Positions 22,151-34,251 of a DNA stretch of 64,000 nt are shown here, one piece after another. A model generated the notes under the pieces. It had not been told where the DNA came from. It was given only the letters and a program-made list of their open reading frames with translations, and ran no database searches. Made by a program: the position numbers and the translations under genes. This stretch comes from Aphis gossypii (lineage: Eukaryota; Arthropoda; Insecta; Hemiptera; Aphididae): positions 1-64,000 of the forward strand of contig NW_026083042.1 of NCBI RefSeq assembly GCF_020184175.1, read 5' to 3'. Position 1 is the first letter of the stretch; each line of letters opens with the position of its first letter.

Positions 22151-24689
22151 GACTAACAATTGCCATTTTGTATTTTGATTTTTGACAGACTTAAACAATT
22201 AGGTAATGATATATATCAAAAGTATTCAACAGTTTTGGGTATGCAGTTAAAATTGAGAAATGTAATTATAAAACAAAAGAAGTGTATTGAATTAATGAAA
22301 ACAACTAATGAATTACAATTTAATCAAAAATTCAATAACATTTTAAATGGTTTATTTACCCCAACTCAAATTCAATTATTGTTATATAAAAAACAAAAAC
22401 CATATAAATGGGAAACTGAAGACATAACATCAGCTATAACATTAAGAAGTCTTTCAAAAAAGGCATATATTTATTTAAGAGATAAAAAAGGATTCCCATT
22501 ACCAGGTTTGAGAACAATAAAAATACATTAAACATAATTAAGATGTTAACTAATTAATTAAAAAATAGACATTAAATTTTCCAATATCTATTATAGGACT
22601 TTCTACTTTGAGACATTGGGCTAGTATGTTTAGTGTAGAAAAGGGAATTTTAGTTGATGTTATGAATTTATTAAAGGTCAAAGGTAACATTGAAACTTTA
22701 TTTATACAATTTTATTATTATTTTTACTCAAATGAACTAATAGATTAATAATTTTGTCTCTTTAATGAAGGAAGTACTTTAAGTCAAAATGAAAAATTGA
22801 CCGTAATTTCGTTTGACGAAACTTATGTAACATATAAGTTGTGTTATGATAAAAGTAACCAACAAGTCTTAGGACCTCACAAATGCGTTCAAACCGTAAT
22901 GGCTCGAGGTTTGATATTTTAGATTATTAATGAAACATAATTATAAATATACGTTTTTATGTATATTACCTAATTTATTAAGTTGTTAATTAAAATTTGT
23001 ATCGTTTAGGTCTAACTTCTAATTGGAAACAGCCAATATTTTATGATTTCGATCAAAGGATGACAAAAACATTGTTAATTGCAATTATAACTTCATTACA
23101 TGATTCTGGATTTGAAGTAAAAGCTGCAGTGAGTGATATGTAATGAAGGGCTGTGGTCTAGCTTAGGCATTACTTCAGATATCACCAGTTTTGAACACCC
23201 CATCACTAAATCGTCCATACATGTATTTGCTGACCCACCCCATTTATTGGAACTGGCAAGAAATCACTATCTTGATCGGGGATTTGTTCTTCACAGTGGT
23301 ACCAATATTGGAAGATACATTGTTGAAGATTTAATTAAATTACAATCAAAATCAGATTTCCAATATACTTTTAAGGTATCTGAAAAACACATAAATGTCT
23401 CTGGTCCAATGCGACAAAATGTAAAATTAGCAGCTCAGTTTTTTTCGAATACTGTTGCTAATGCTATTTCTTACTGTGGAAAAAAAAATGTATTGCAAAA
23501 AAGCCATTGGGATGAGGTTTGTTGAGTGTGTTGAATATTTCATCAAATTAATACAAAATAAAAATATATTTACATTTCAATAGGCAAGTACATGTTTTAA
23601 GCTTACAAACAACTGGTTTGATCTTTTAAACACACAAGTCCCAGTAGATAAACATGCGAAAGGCTATGGCAAAGATCTTGATGTCCATAATAAAATTATA
23701 GATGATATGGATGAATTTATTTCAAAAATGCGTGTTCATAAACATAGAACATTATTGCCATTCCAAAAAGGTTGACAATAAAAATATATTTTTTCTTTTA
23801 CCTCTTTAAATATAATATATTTTATATTATAAATGAAAATTATACAAATACATATGAAATACCTACCTATTAAATTGTATTGCAGGTATACTCCGTACAA
23901 ATAAATCCCTCAAAAATCTTTTGAATGATTTAAAAACAAATTACAAGGACATACAATATGTCATAACTCGGAGACTGAATCAAGATGTTTTGGAAAACTT
24001 TTTCAGTTTTGTGAAAGGAATGTCCAGAGGAAATTATCACTTAACTCCTCTTGAATTCAAATATAAGTATGTTGAAACTTTTAGCTGATATTTCTGTTTG
24101 TATACCTATAAATTTATAATTGTTAAGCTTTTACGTTTTAAAATTGTAATAGGTAATAATTAATAAATATTTTTATATTTACATTAACATTGTTTCAGCC
24201 TCCGTTGGTATTTGCTTGGAAAAAATACCAATGTTGTATTCACTGAGAATCGAAATACACAAGACTCATCAGAAGAGTGTTTAGTAGACTGCTTAACAAA
24301 TGAGATATTTAAAGAAGCGGATTTAAATATTGAAGTGGTTCAGGAAGTTGATAATTTTGAAGATTTAAAAATTCCATCTGATTGCATTGAACTGTTAGAA
24401 CATTTCGAGATTGAAGTTAGTATATGTATACCTGCATTTTAATACAAATGCAATATTTCAATTAATATAATAATGTATTCCATTAATTATACATTTATAC
24501 TCACATATATCACATTATTTACATTTTCTATGAATATTTTTGACTGTAGACTAATTTGGATGCCTTAAATCTAAATATGATTGAGGTAGACTGTCTACAG
24601 TATATTGCAGGTGCTGTTGCCAGAAAGTTTATTGGAAAGTATCCGGAGTTGGCAAAAACATCAAAAACTTCCAAAGATGGATTAAACTG

Positions 24690-26981
24690 GGTATCCAGCC
24701 AAAATAGCGAAATAATTTCCGCGAATGTAAAAATCGCGAATTGATAATAGCGTGAATAAAAATAGCGAATTATAAAAAAGAGCGAAAATACATAATAGCG
24801 AAGATAGAAACAACTTTATTCAAAGTGAACTGACCGTCTGTCAGGTTGCTTAGATTATTAGTTAGTAAAATAAAGGTGTTTGTTTACAATACGTATAATA
24901 TTAATAATTAAGAGTATAAATGTCTATAAATAATGTTAAGTGTGTCTCTTATATATTTTTTGAATACATTCATTATAATTATAATATCGTTAAGTTCTAA
25001 TAATAATAATAATTTTAAATAAAATAATTATATTCAATTTAAACATAATTGTATCTAGGCATTCAGTGACAAATTATATGCTATACCTTTTATGAAGTTC
25101 TTATTCTCATTAGTATTATAATTTGTAACTAATGCATGAATTCTTTTATTACAGTCCTTGTACTTTTTTTTTTTCTGTGGTTGTTCTCCAGCATTATACT
25201 GCTCTCGTTTCAATTCTTCTATATTTTGAACTTTCTTAATTCCATCGATGAATTTCCATATATTAGGGTGGCTTGCTCCTAAAGATATGTATAATATGTA
25301 TTCTATTACTAAAGATACTAATTATTAATAAAATAATACGAACCAATAATAGATGTAAATCCTCTGTGCCACCCTTCAACAGCGTTGTTTGTTGTTGGAA
25401 GACCATTTTTGGCTGAATAGTGACAATTCCAAATATCAATAGGATATCTTGGTTGTCGTCGAGTTTTTCGTCTTCCTGTTATTTTTCCTACCCAGTTATC
25501 CTCGAAATAATCCAAGAATGGCATTAACAGGTCTTCATTTTCAACATAAAATTGTGTTTCTAAAATTTCTTCATATGCATTAATAACATTATCTGGTTGA
25601 ACATAGGCCAAAGCAGCTAGCATACGAATATGAAGAGCAAAGTTAGAATTATTAATATAATTTTCGACTAGACCAACATTTTGAATTTGTCGCCACATAC
25701 ATTTAGAAAAATGAAAAAAACAACCTTGTTGTTTAGCATGTGGAAAAACAGTTTTGAATGCATTCATTGAGGCATGCTCAAAGTCCATTATTACCGATGT
25801 AGGATTTAAAGATGGTTTTATTTCTAATAAATATTTAAGAAAACGTGTATATGTTAATTGAGATTTATCGGTTAATAATGCATAAATGGTAGGACTAACT
25901 ATTTGGTCACCTTTTTGAATAATCACATGAATAGTGAATAACTGATAAAAAAGTGAAGGTACCGTTTTAAAAGTTCCATCGACTAACCAATTAGTTGATT
26001 GATCCATTAATTTTAAATTATCTTCGTTCGAAAATATTAAAATTCGATCTTGTGATGCTCCACTGTCAAATATTAAAAATTGTTCTCCTTTCATCGTTTT
26101 AGTATACTCATCAGCAATTTTAAGGTCTCTCACTGTCTTCGGAATAGGTGGTGCGCATTGGTTACGTGTCCGAACTCTTCGTATAGTGTGTTTTAAATGA
26201 TGAACTGAAGGCATTGCACCGGCTACTCCAGGTACTATTTGAACAGAACTGATTATATCATGTGGAGTATTTTGTGTATGAACAGCCGCTTCTTTTATCT
26301 TATTCACAGCCATTTTGCATTGGATTTTACATGGATCGGGAACATGATTATGTGAATTTTCCTTAGGTTGACTTTTAATTTCTCCGTTTATCGTAATTAT
26401 TCTACCTTTACATGAACTTTCTACACAACGCCAATATATTGTGTTATTTTGTTTTCTATCTTTACGATACAAAAATCCACTATACAATAATAAATCTTTA
26501 TTTTTATTACTTTTTACAAATTCCATTGAAAATAATATTAATACATTTTTTTACTGCACACTTTTTTTTTAGTGAACCAAAATATTAAGTTAAATAATAC
26601 AAGCTACACATTTACGCACTGTCGAATTACAACTGTATTAAATTGTGTCAACTCAAATATAACGCGATTGACAATCTTATCCATATTTTCAATATATGGA
26701 TTATATATATATAAATTAAATAATAATTAAGATAGCATATTGACGATATCAGTAGGTATAACGATAATCAATATTATTGTGACCTACTGAAGGTCAACAA
26801 CCTGTATAGGGTTTTGTCCTAAAATTATCTTATATGCGAGATATTTAAAATTATAAATAATTTTAAGTTTCGTTATTATGCAAGATCGCTTATTTCAAAA
26901 TTCGCTATTTTTATTTACGCTATTATCAATTCGCGATTTTTACATTCGCAATAAATTGTTTCGCGATTTTGGCCTAGACCC
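24690..26981 (-). mobile_element. MULE, 2.29 kb, inserted in P element C
   Basis: Ends are long inverted repeats of about 90 bp rich in AATAGCGAA and TTCGCTATT units; outermost bases are GGTATCCAGCCAAAATAGCG on the left and the complement of GGGTCTAGGCCAAAATCGCG on the right. A perfect 9-bp duplication ATTAAACTG flanks it (24681-24689, 26982-26990), the size typical of Mutator-like elements. Cutting out the element and one copy restores the P transposase frame. One transposase gene fills the inside. Little decay suggests a young insertion. Confidence 0.93.
25055..26526 (-). CDS. MULE transposase with FLYWCH zinc finger, apparently intact
   Basis: Exon 1 is 26526-25344 and exon 2 is 25278-25055; the intron 25343-25279 has GT/AG ends. 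The joined length is 1407 bp, 468 residues, with no stop. Residues 1-70 form a FLYWCH-type finger (GFLYRKD, YWRC, CKGRI, NSHNH). From about 180 the MULE core gives VDGTFK, VIMDFEHA and QQGCFFHFSKC. The C-terminal third includes NNAVEGWHRGF, a typical end of the core. The transposase cuts and joins MULE ends; here the ends, the duplication and the gene all look complete, so this copy could be autonomous. Confidence 0.9.
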
Positions 26982-27450
26982 ATTAAACTGTAATTGGACT
27001 GAATATGTCTCTGAAGGGAATTTACTTGAGCCATCGATGGACATGATTCAATGTGCCAAGTTTATTGAAATGGTATTTAGAGAATACCATGGATCTAACG
27101 ATATTAATAAAGATCCTGGAATAATGAATAAAGTGACAGAAAAAGTAATAGCATTATTAAAAAATCGTTATAATATTCCAAATGACGTAGTACACTGTAT
27201 GTTACGCACAAGGACATTTATTCGATTGAATCATTTAAACAAAATAATTCAAGAAAAACAATCAATAAAAGATAAAAAAAAGTAAACTTAATAAATTTAA
27301 AAAATAAATAATAATTAATTAGGTATATCCAGATCCCAGATGTAAATATAATATATTATATAATAAGAGTTGTTGTTATTTATTATAATATTATTAATTG
27401 TTATAATATGTATTAAAGTTGTATATTTTACCTAAGTTTCATCATCATTA

Positions 27451-28328
27451 TCGACATTGAGTTATTGACTTCACTAATTTAAAATTTTCCATCATTCGTC
27501 AAAAATTATTTATTTCCATTCATCATATTTTTGTGTTGATCATATAAGGAAACAAGGCATAAGTCAAAGCAATTCGCCGACGCCGCAATGGATTTATGGA
27601 CTATTTAGTATGAAGTACAAACTATGACATTGTGTCATACCACAGAATAGTACCTAGTATAATCACTAATCAGTGAAATCAAGCAATTTGCCTCCATTTA
27701 ATTTTCAAAACGTTTATGAAAAAAAAAAAAAATACATACTAACAGAAATATATTGTTAATTCAATTATTCCTTAATCTTTATTATTTTAAATTGAATACA
27801 ATACGGCTTTTACTGAATCTACCATCACTCATGTTTCCACTGCCTGTATCGTAACCCACGGTGAGTATAATATGAAGTATAATATTTAGAACAAATTTAA
27901 ATTTTGCGGGTTTATGACGTCATGTGCTTACCGAAAGTATTTATAAAGTCCTTGGTATCTGACCGTCAAAAAGTTACGATCATACCATGTTGTTATATCA
28001 TGGGTATCAATGTATTGGACAGAATTTCATTACCGATTCTAGAAACTGACCTGCGCGTGTTGAGCACAATAGAACGAAAGACCGGCTGGGACAGGCTATT
28101 CCGTTAACGATAGAACATGTTATATTTATATAACGCATACCGTGCCGTCGTGTTGTTTACGCAGCATTTGACAAAAATTATGATTATTATATTATTTCGA
28201 GCTAACTTTTATAAAAATAGTTGTTATTATCGACATATACCGCTTTGAGATTCGCTATACTCAAAGAATTATAAAATTTGTTTGATTATATAGATATATT
28301 TATTGATAGAAAAGATTATTTAAGTATA
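27451..28328. other. Polinton right-arm non-coding stretch
   Basis: Presumed Polinton sequence right of element C, but the junction is not fixed. A 67-codon frame at 27904-28107 has no family resemblance. No gene supported. Confidence 0.3.
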
Positions 28329-28625
28329 TTAAATTTTTATATATTTTTTTTCAGTCTTATTAAATTTCCTACTTATAATTGAAAACCACTTTGAATTATT
28401 AACTAAATGATAATTTTTACAAAACCCTCCTTTTTTTATTCGACATTCATTGCATAAAAATGAAATCGAGCATTCCACACCACATGTAGCTACAAATCTT
28501 TCCTCATACGATTCTCCGAAAATAATGTTTAATACTTCATTGACTAAATAAAAAAAATTACAATCTAATATAACATAACATAAAATAATATAATATAAAA
28601 TATTCTTACATGATTCAGTATCCAT
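28329..28625 (-). CDS. Small Cys-rich Polinton right-arm protein
   Basis: ATG at 28625. A 66-bp GT/AG intron at 28609-28544 gives a 76-residue product; because the intron is a multiple of three and has no stop, an unspliced 98-residue form is also open. The spliced protein has the cysteine pattern C-X3-C...C-X2-C...C (ATCGVEC, FLCNEC, FCKNYH), suggesting a small metal-binding module, and a Lys-rich end. A promoter-like repeat at 28761-28850 lies upstream, related to those before the next two genes. Family unknown. Confidence 0.5.
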   Translation of the reverse strand: MDTESCKNILYYIILCYVILDCNFFYLVNEVLNIIFGESYEERFVATCGVECSISFLCNECRIKKGGFCKNYHLVNNSKWFSIISRKFNKTEKKYIKI

Positions 28626-28760
28626 AATACACTTGGTTTTCGTTTTTTGAAAATGAATTTAAAAGATTTTATATTATGTCTGATATAGAAATAAATAAAT
28701 ATACTTATCAGGACTGATTATAATCAAAAATTAGATGTGCTTATGAGGAATGATGATCGC

Positions 28761-28850
28761 GTTGTGATTTTAATAAAAATTATTTTATGGGTATAGATGG
28801 ATGATATACAAGTGCAAACGATTCAGGTGAAATATTCGGCAAAGATGTTA
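28761..28850 (-). promoter_or_regulatory. Third, diverged copy of the right-arm promoter repeat
   Basis: Shares TTGTGATTTTAA, a TATA-like TGTATATCAT (minus strand) and a TTCAGGTGAAA segment in the same order as the clearer copies at 29769-29956 and 35084-35263. It lies about 140-220 bp upstream of the ATG at 28625. Similarity is weak. Confidence 0.35.
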
Positions 28851-29043
28851 AAGACGTATTTCAAGGTATCGATATTCTACGTATTTTATCTCACACAGTA
28901 TATTCTTAAATGTAATACTTATAAATTAAACAGGTTGTTGGGATTTCTGAAATAATATAAACTATCGTTTGATTAATAAGAAAAGTTTATTATTACTACA
29001 TATTTATACATTATAGGTATATATTTTGTTTATTTAAATTATA

Positions 29044-29701
29044 TTAAGCTAAATTTCTTATTCTCTGTAGTATAAATCTAGCTGTGTCAAAATCAAAATC
29101 TAAAAATGATAATATCGTTAACGCATTCAACGTCCAATCTACGCTCATATTCCCCCTTATGCGTTCGGAGTTTATAGCCGCAATTCTTCGAAGACCATAC
29201 ACTAGTTGCATGATTATATAATATTGCGTATGACGACGGATCCTACTTTGAGAGGTTAATAATTCATGAAATGTAATCTGTATCTATAATGATTTACTTT
29301 ATATTAGAAATCGTGACATATTATTCGAAATATTTTTTTTTAACTTACTATGCTTGTATCTTCCGGAATCGAACGATCATAATGATATTCACGCAACAGC
29401 ATCGTTAATACTCTGTATTCGACATTAATTTGCCGAGACACCGTTCTAACTCGGTAAGTCCATTCCCTTATCCCCTCACCAGATACACGCGCTTGTAGTA
29501 ACACATAGTAGACCTCTCTCAAAGGGGTATTTATGCGGCGGGTAACATTATTTTCACTTATCTCACTATGTATAAATTAAAAATATAAATATATATCAAA
29601 TAATTTAAATATATAACTTACCCATTGAGGAAAATGTTTTCGTTTGTTGTAGTAAATCCAGCAGGTGTCGGTAAACGGTCATCTTCGTGAACACGACACA
29701 T
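29044..29701 (-). CDS. Unknown three-exon Polinton right-arm gene, intact
   Basis: Exons 29701-29622, 29565-29349 and 29277-29044 join at GT/AG sites with consistent phases: 80, 217 and 234 bp, giving 176 residues and a stop at 29044-29046. All three are open. The first exon is polar (RVHEDDRLPTPAGF). The rest is helical and Arg-rich (GEGIREWTYRVRTV; AINSERIRGN), with a final FDFDFDTARFIL. No domain is recognised. A TATA-like TATATAAAT (minus strand) about 130 bp upstream sits in a promoter repeat shared with the next gene. A clean spliced frame inside an otherwise decayed Polinton is notable. Confidence 0.65.
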
Positions 29702-29768
29702 ATTCAATTTTCAAGTAAAATAATATAGTAAAACTAATCTCTTAATAACACTATACGACTGGTCAACG

Positions 29769-29956
29769 TTATATAACACGACTGGCTATAAATGTATGTG
29801 ATTTGAAATATATAGTCTACCTAAAGATTTATATACAATGGTTACTCAGTGAAACCTTTGAAGAATAGATGCCTACATACCGAGAATTGTATGTTACTCG
29901 GAGAAACATACGAAATTATTTTCAAATAATATTATTATTAAATAAAATTTAAGAAA
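29769..29956 (-). promoter_or_regulatory. Promoter-like direct repeat, copy 1
   Basis: About 185 bp closely similar, in the same orientation, to 35084-35263. Shared blocks include ATAACACG, CTAAAGATTTATA (TATA-like on minus), TCAGTGAAACCTTTGAAG and CGGAGAAACATACG. It lies directly upstream of the intact gene ending at 29701, and Harbinger B inserted just beyond it. Confidence 0.7.
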
Positions 29957-30154
29957 TAATATAATCTGTCGTAAGGTACGGTTTCCCTGCAGCGTCCAGA
30001 CGCGGCGTCTGACGCCGAGAGACCTTAGATTATGTATTTTGTGTGTGACTGGTTTCGCTACTCGCGTTTGACGCGGCGCGTCTATTCGTTTGACGCGGCG
30101 TCCGGCGTCAGTACCGGTCCGGACCAGTGTTGAGTCAAGACGCCCGGCGTCAAC

Positions 30155-31345
30155 ATGTCAAAAAAATTTTCATTTTCCTCGACAGAGGACGAAGCTTTGA
30201 TTACACTTGTGGAAAATAACAAATGTATTTACGATAGTAGCCATAAACAACATAAAGACAATTATGTTAAGGATAATATTTGGAAAAATATATCCGGAGA
30301 AGTAGGAAGATCAAGTACGTATTGAAAATATAATTCTTAAGTATTTATAGTTTATAGTAGTAACACTAGTAACTAACATACAAACTTTATTTTAATATTA
30401 ATTATTTATTCGTTGTCCTCCTTCCACCTATTGTATAGTCGATGACTGTAGAAAACGCTGGAAAAATATAAGAGACACGTACTTGAAACAGAAAAAGAAA
30501 CTTCCGACAGGATCAGCAGCTCCACATAAAAAACCTCGATATACAATGAATTTATCATTTTTGGACACCTTTGAATATGAAAGAAGGTATGCTCGTACTT
30601 AAAAGTTATATTATGTTATAAAATTGATTCATAATAGTTATATAAGAAATTACATAGGTGGATCTACGGGTGTGCCAATAAGGCACATCCTAATGTAAAC
30701 CAAAAAACTAATTAATAATAATATATAAAATTATATAAATGTATTATCATAAAATTATAGTTAATATTATATTTGAATTATTTTGACTTCAGTACTATAA
30801 CAAATATGGGCATAAATGATGCTGATACGTCAAATGCGTCTACTACAGACGAAATTGAACCTGAAGTCCAACAAATCATACAAAACGATGAAGAACAAAC
30901 AGAAAATATTGTGTCCGATTTGCCATCAGGTTCATATGCAGGAAAACGTATTCGGTCAAAAGACGATAAGATTTCTGTCATTTTAGCCAAACGACCAAAG
31001 GAAACGAAGGATACCATACTATGCATTCAAGAACAAAATAAACTGTTAGCTACAAGCATGAAAAACCTGTGTGAAGAGGATGAAATTGATATATTTTTTA
31101 AAAGTATTGCAATGACGGTTAAAAAAATGCCACAGCAAGCGATCAAAGAAGTGAAACTTAAGACACTTACGTTGATCACTGAAATAGATGACAAATATTC
31201 AACTCGTCCAACACTACCGTATCAAATACCACCAGATTATAACAATATGTACCAACTGAGTTCACCAGCCAGCTCATACAGTACCTCAACATCAACATCA
31301 CAAGGGTTTTTGCCGTTCAACTATGGTGACGAGTCTAATGGTTAA
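30155..31345 (+). CDS. MADF-BESS protein of Harbinger B
   Basis: Exons 30155-30314, 30439-30586 and 30793-31345 (160, 148 and 553 bp) join in phase at GT/AG sites to 286 residues without a stop. Exons 1-2 give a MADF-type DNA-binding domain (EDEALITLVENN, WKNISGEVG, CRKRWKNIRDTY). Exon 3 has an acidic linker and a C-terminal BESS-like segment (DEIDIFFKSIAMTVKKMP). PIF/Harbinger elements normally carry such a Myb/SANT/MADF partner, which helps the transposase reach the nucleus and bind the ends. Open in B but broken in A. Confidence 0.88.
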
Positions 31346-31963
31346 CCTTTAAAATTTTTTTTTTAATTTTAAATAGTTGGTGCTTACAATAAGTTTATTT
31401 GTATAACAGTTACTTTTTATTTATTTTTATTTACTTTTATTATATTTTAAAATTCACTTGTTTTTATTCAATATTGTTTGTTGATTTTATTTAGAAACAA
31501 TAAATTAACCAAAATTCTGGTTTAAATTAAAATATTTTTGTGTTATTTTAAAGAAGTTATATTACTACTATAAGGAACTATAGATAGTATATTAGATTTA
31601 TAGCTTATTTTGTAGCTCTATAGTATATTCGCTATCGAATTAATATCGTTTGAAATAATCAAATATAAATACTTCTATTAATATAAAAATGAGAATTAAC
31701 ATCAAACGAAATAGTATATTATTTAGTTTATAGGATATTAAGACGGTTTTTCTGAATATAAATAGGTACAGACTACAGAATATAATATGATATATGTAGA
31801 AATTAGAATCATAAATAATAATAATAAAACACATTTTTCGTGGGTAAACACAAACATATTTATTACAAGTTTGTATTAATAATTAAGTATAATAAATAAT
31901 AATAATGACAATATAAAATATAATATGGGTGAATAATAATACTATGAAACTATAAATTAAATT
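31346..31963. other. Spacer between the two Harbinger B genes
   Basis: AT-rich sequence holding the 3' ends of the two convergent genes. AATAAA-like strings occur at about 31497 and 31820. No gene. Confidence 0.45.
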
Positions 31964-33987
31964 TCATGTTTGCCACGTTGCAGCTCCTTCGTTAACAAAG
32001 TACTCTTTAAAAATGTCTCTCACTGCGACGCCTTCTGTGCTTAAAAATCCACTTTCACTGGCTAAAGGCGTCATGTTAGCACTAGGAGGTTCTTCTGAAT
32101 CAAATTGATAAAATATCTTTCCATTTTTTTCCAAATATGCGTCTCGTAACATATTATGTAAACAACATGCTACGATTATCAAGTCATCACACGTTGTTGT
32201 ATTTATATTAATGGATTGAAAAAATACTCTGAATACTTTACTTAATAATCCGAAAGCATTCTCTGTAACTCGTCGAGCACGACTGAGTCGATAATTAAAT
32301 ATTGTTTTTTTACTATCTCCTTTGGCTGACTTTTGTGAAAATGGTCTTAAAATATGTTTGTGCAGTCTGAAAGCTTGATCACCAAGTATGACGTGTGGAA
32401 CTTTTATGTCAGTGCCAGGAAGTGCACAATCCTCAGGGAATCCAAATGTACAATTCAATATTTGTTGCCCCATACTTGATTTCAAAAAAATTCCACTATC
32501 TCCTTCTCTCCCAAACGATCCGACATCAATAGCTATACATTTCTAGTTTGCGTCCACCATAGCCAACAACACGATAGAAAAATATTCTTTATAATTAAAG
32601 AACAAAGAACCTGAATTACTTGGACATTGGATTCTAACATGTTTTCCGTCAATTGCCAGTACACAATTAGGAAAGTTCCACTTCTGATAAAATTCATCTG
32701 CTTTAGTCTTTAAGTCAACTTGACTGGGATCAGGCAAAAATAGTGGCATTAATTTTTGTTTCATAACTGCTAAAGTTTCTCTCACTATAATGCTAATATA
32801 GCTGTGGGAAATACGAAAAGCAAATGCCAAAGATCGGAAGGATTCTCCTGTTGCTAGGTACCTTAAAAAAAAAATATATATTTTGATAAATAACTGGTAG
32901 TATACTTATAAAAATAACCAAGAAAATTTACATCTAATTAAATTAATTAAAATTTTTTTATAAAAAAATCAATATTTAAATTTTCAGGTTCTGGGCGGAG
33001 CAATGAATGTAATGATATATTGTATCTGTCATTACCCATTACCTTTTGAAGCAGTAATTTACAATTTAAGTTATTTTTGTAAGGTACTTAATAATATTAT
33101 TCGTAGGTCTTTGAAGCTTTTTAAGTATAATATTCAATTTTATATTATTTAGAATGATATTTTCAAATGCGATTTTTAGAAAAAATAATTCAACCTACTG
33201 TATTACTAATAGGAAAATAAATTACTTTAATAGGAATAATACTTATCAAATAACTAAGGCTGTGAATTTAATGCACTAAAAAACTTTAAAAATGCATTAA
33301 AAAAATCAAAAATAAATACAATAAAACATGCACTAAAAATGCATAAAATGCAATATAAAATATTTACCAAAAATTATGATATAAAATGCACTGAAATGGT
33401 TTTTAATTTAATTTTTATATTTATATTGATATTACAGGCAATTACATAAAAAATTAAAAACGTACAATTATACACCATCACTTAGTTTCTATAGGATTGT
33501 AAACAATGTAATTTTTTTTAACATTATTATTATTTAAATTTATTTTTCACCAATTTTAAGATTTATAAAATATAAATGATAGATTTACTAATCAATAAAT
33601 TATTTTATATTTTATATTTAAAAAAAATATCAAATCTTACCTTAAAGTAAGTGCTAGTTTTTCCTCTGGAGATATTGGCTCAGGTACACGTAATGTCGGT
33701 TTCTTCGTTATTTCTTCTTGGACCAAAGATAAGATAAAATTGAATTGATCACGATTTAGACGAAGAAATTCCCGAAATTTTTCATCGTCGTTAATAAGAT
33801 GTCCACTAATCAAACTTTTAAAAAAACCTTCAGATTTCCTCGTGGAAAATAAACTTTTGAAAGGTTTTCTTTTTTTTGGAATTAAGTTCATAAGTAATTC
33901 GTTTTCAATTTCTTCATTACGAAGCAACAATTCGCAAATAGTATTATTATTATTAATGATACTGTTCAAAATAAAATGTTGATTCAT
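31964..33987 (-). pseudogene. Harbinger-type DDE transposase of element B, one nonsense codon
   Basis: Exon 1 is 33987-33641 and exon 2 is 32861-31964, 1245 bp together (415 codons). The catalytic residues are D in LAIDGKHVRI, D in VILGDQAFRL and E in RVTENAFGLL. The only break seen is a TAG at 32545-32543, where element A has Tyr. The 779-bp intron (33640-32862) contains a stretch related to the 52199 repeat (about 32988-33060) and an A/T-rich repeat of TTAAAAATGCA type (about 33270-33400). Confidence 0.9.
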
Positions 33988-34197
33988 TTTGAAAAATCAA
34001 AAAATCAGATCTGGAAACTACGTGTGGAAGAGACAACGGTCACAGTAGTACTAAAAGAACGGGATAAAATAATAAAATTTGCAGCGTCTGACGCTACAGG
34101 GAAAACAGGGTAAACGCAGCGTTCAGACGCCGCGTCAAGACGCGTCGTTCTATCGCGTCTAGACGCCGAGTCTGGACGCTGCAGGGAAACCGTACCT

Positions 34198-34251
34198 TTA
34201 TGGTTATAAAGAAAAATTTATTATTATTATTATTATATACATTTTTTTTTT
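34198..34251. repeat. Short TTA/T-rich tract after Harbinger B
   Basis: TTATTATTATT microsatellite and a T run adjoining the duplication triplet TTA at 34198-34200. Confidence 0.5.

Larger units (their letters stand above)
18310..27285 (+). pseudogene. THAP-domain P-element transposase of element C
   Basis: THAP domain: exon 18310-18481 (CSVSGC, RFP-type motif, W in KLWV) and exon from 18862 (VCSLHF, AIPTLNLP), the C2CH and AVPT-like pattern. A tail exon lies at 19260-19590. Transposase exons follow near 22180-22530, 22600-22685, 22775-22910, 23010-23518, 23583-23773, 23886-24067, 24199-24418 and from 24550, including an RNase H-like acidic motif SFDETYVT and VLENFFSFVKG. Lesions: a one-base shift near 23140 and the MULE insertion, removal of which restores frame from DGLN into the C-terminal 100 residues (27000-27285). 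Related to element E. Confidence 0.82.
17950..27450 (+). mobile_element. P-superfamily (THAP) element C inside the Polinton
   Basis: A THAP exon at 18310 and P-transposase exons from 22160 to 27285 define the element. Ends are approximate: TAGGTAAAATAT at about 17972 recurs inverted at about 27422-27435 and may be part of the inverted repeats, but no 8-bp duplication was found. A MULE (24690-26981) is inserted in the last exon. The 19.0-22.1 kb part is unusually long and repeat-rich. Confidence 0.65.
29974..34197. mobile_element. PIF/Harbinger element B, 4.22 kb, inside the Polinton
   Basis: Ends AGGTACGGTTTCCCTGCAGC (left) and its inverted partner (right) match element A. Flanking triplets are GTA and TTA, a one-base difference from a TTA duplication. 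Both ends have GC-rich subterminal repeats of GACGC/GCGTC. It carries a MADF gene on plus and a DDE transposase on minus. It is a more complete copy than A and inverted relative to it. Confidence 0.93.

Noticed and set aside
17960..27440. Exact ends of P element C
   Set aside because: TAGGTAAAATAT is shared in inverted orientation, but it is short and no flanking duplication supports it, so only approximate limits are given.
27904..28107. 67-codon frame in the Polinton right arm
   Set aside because: No start context, no domain, no splice partner; likely chance.
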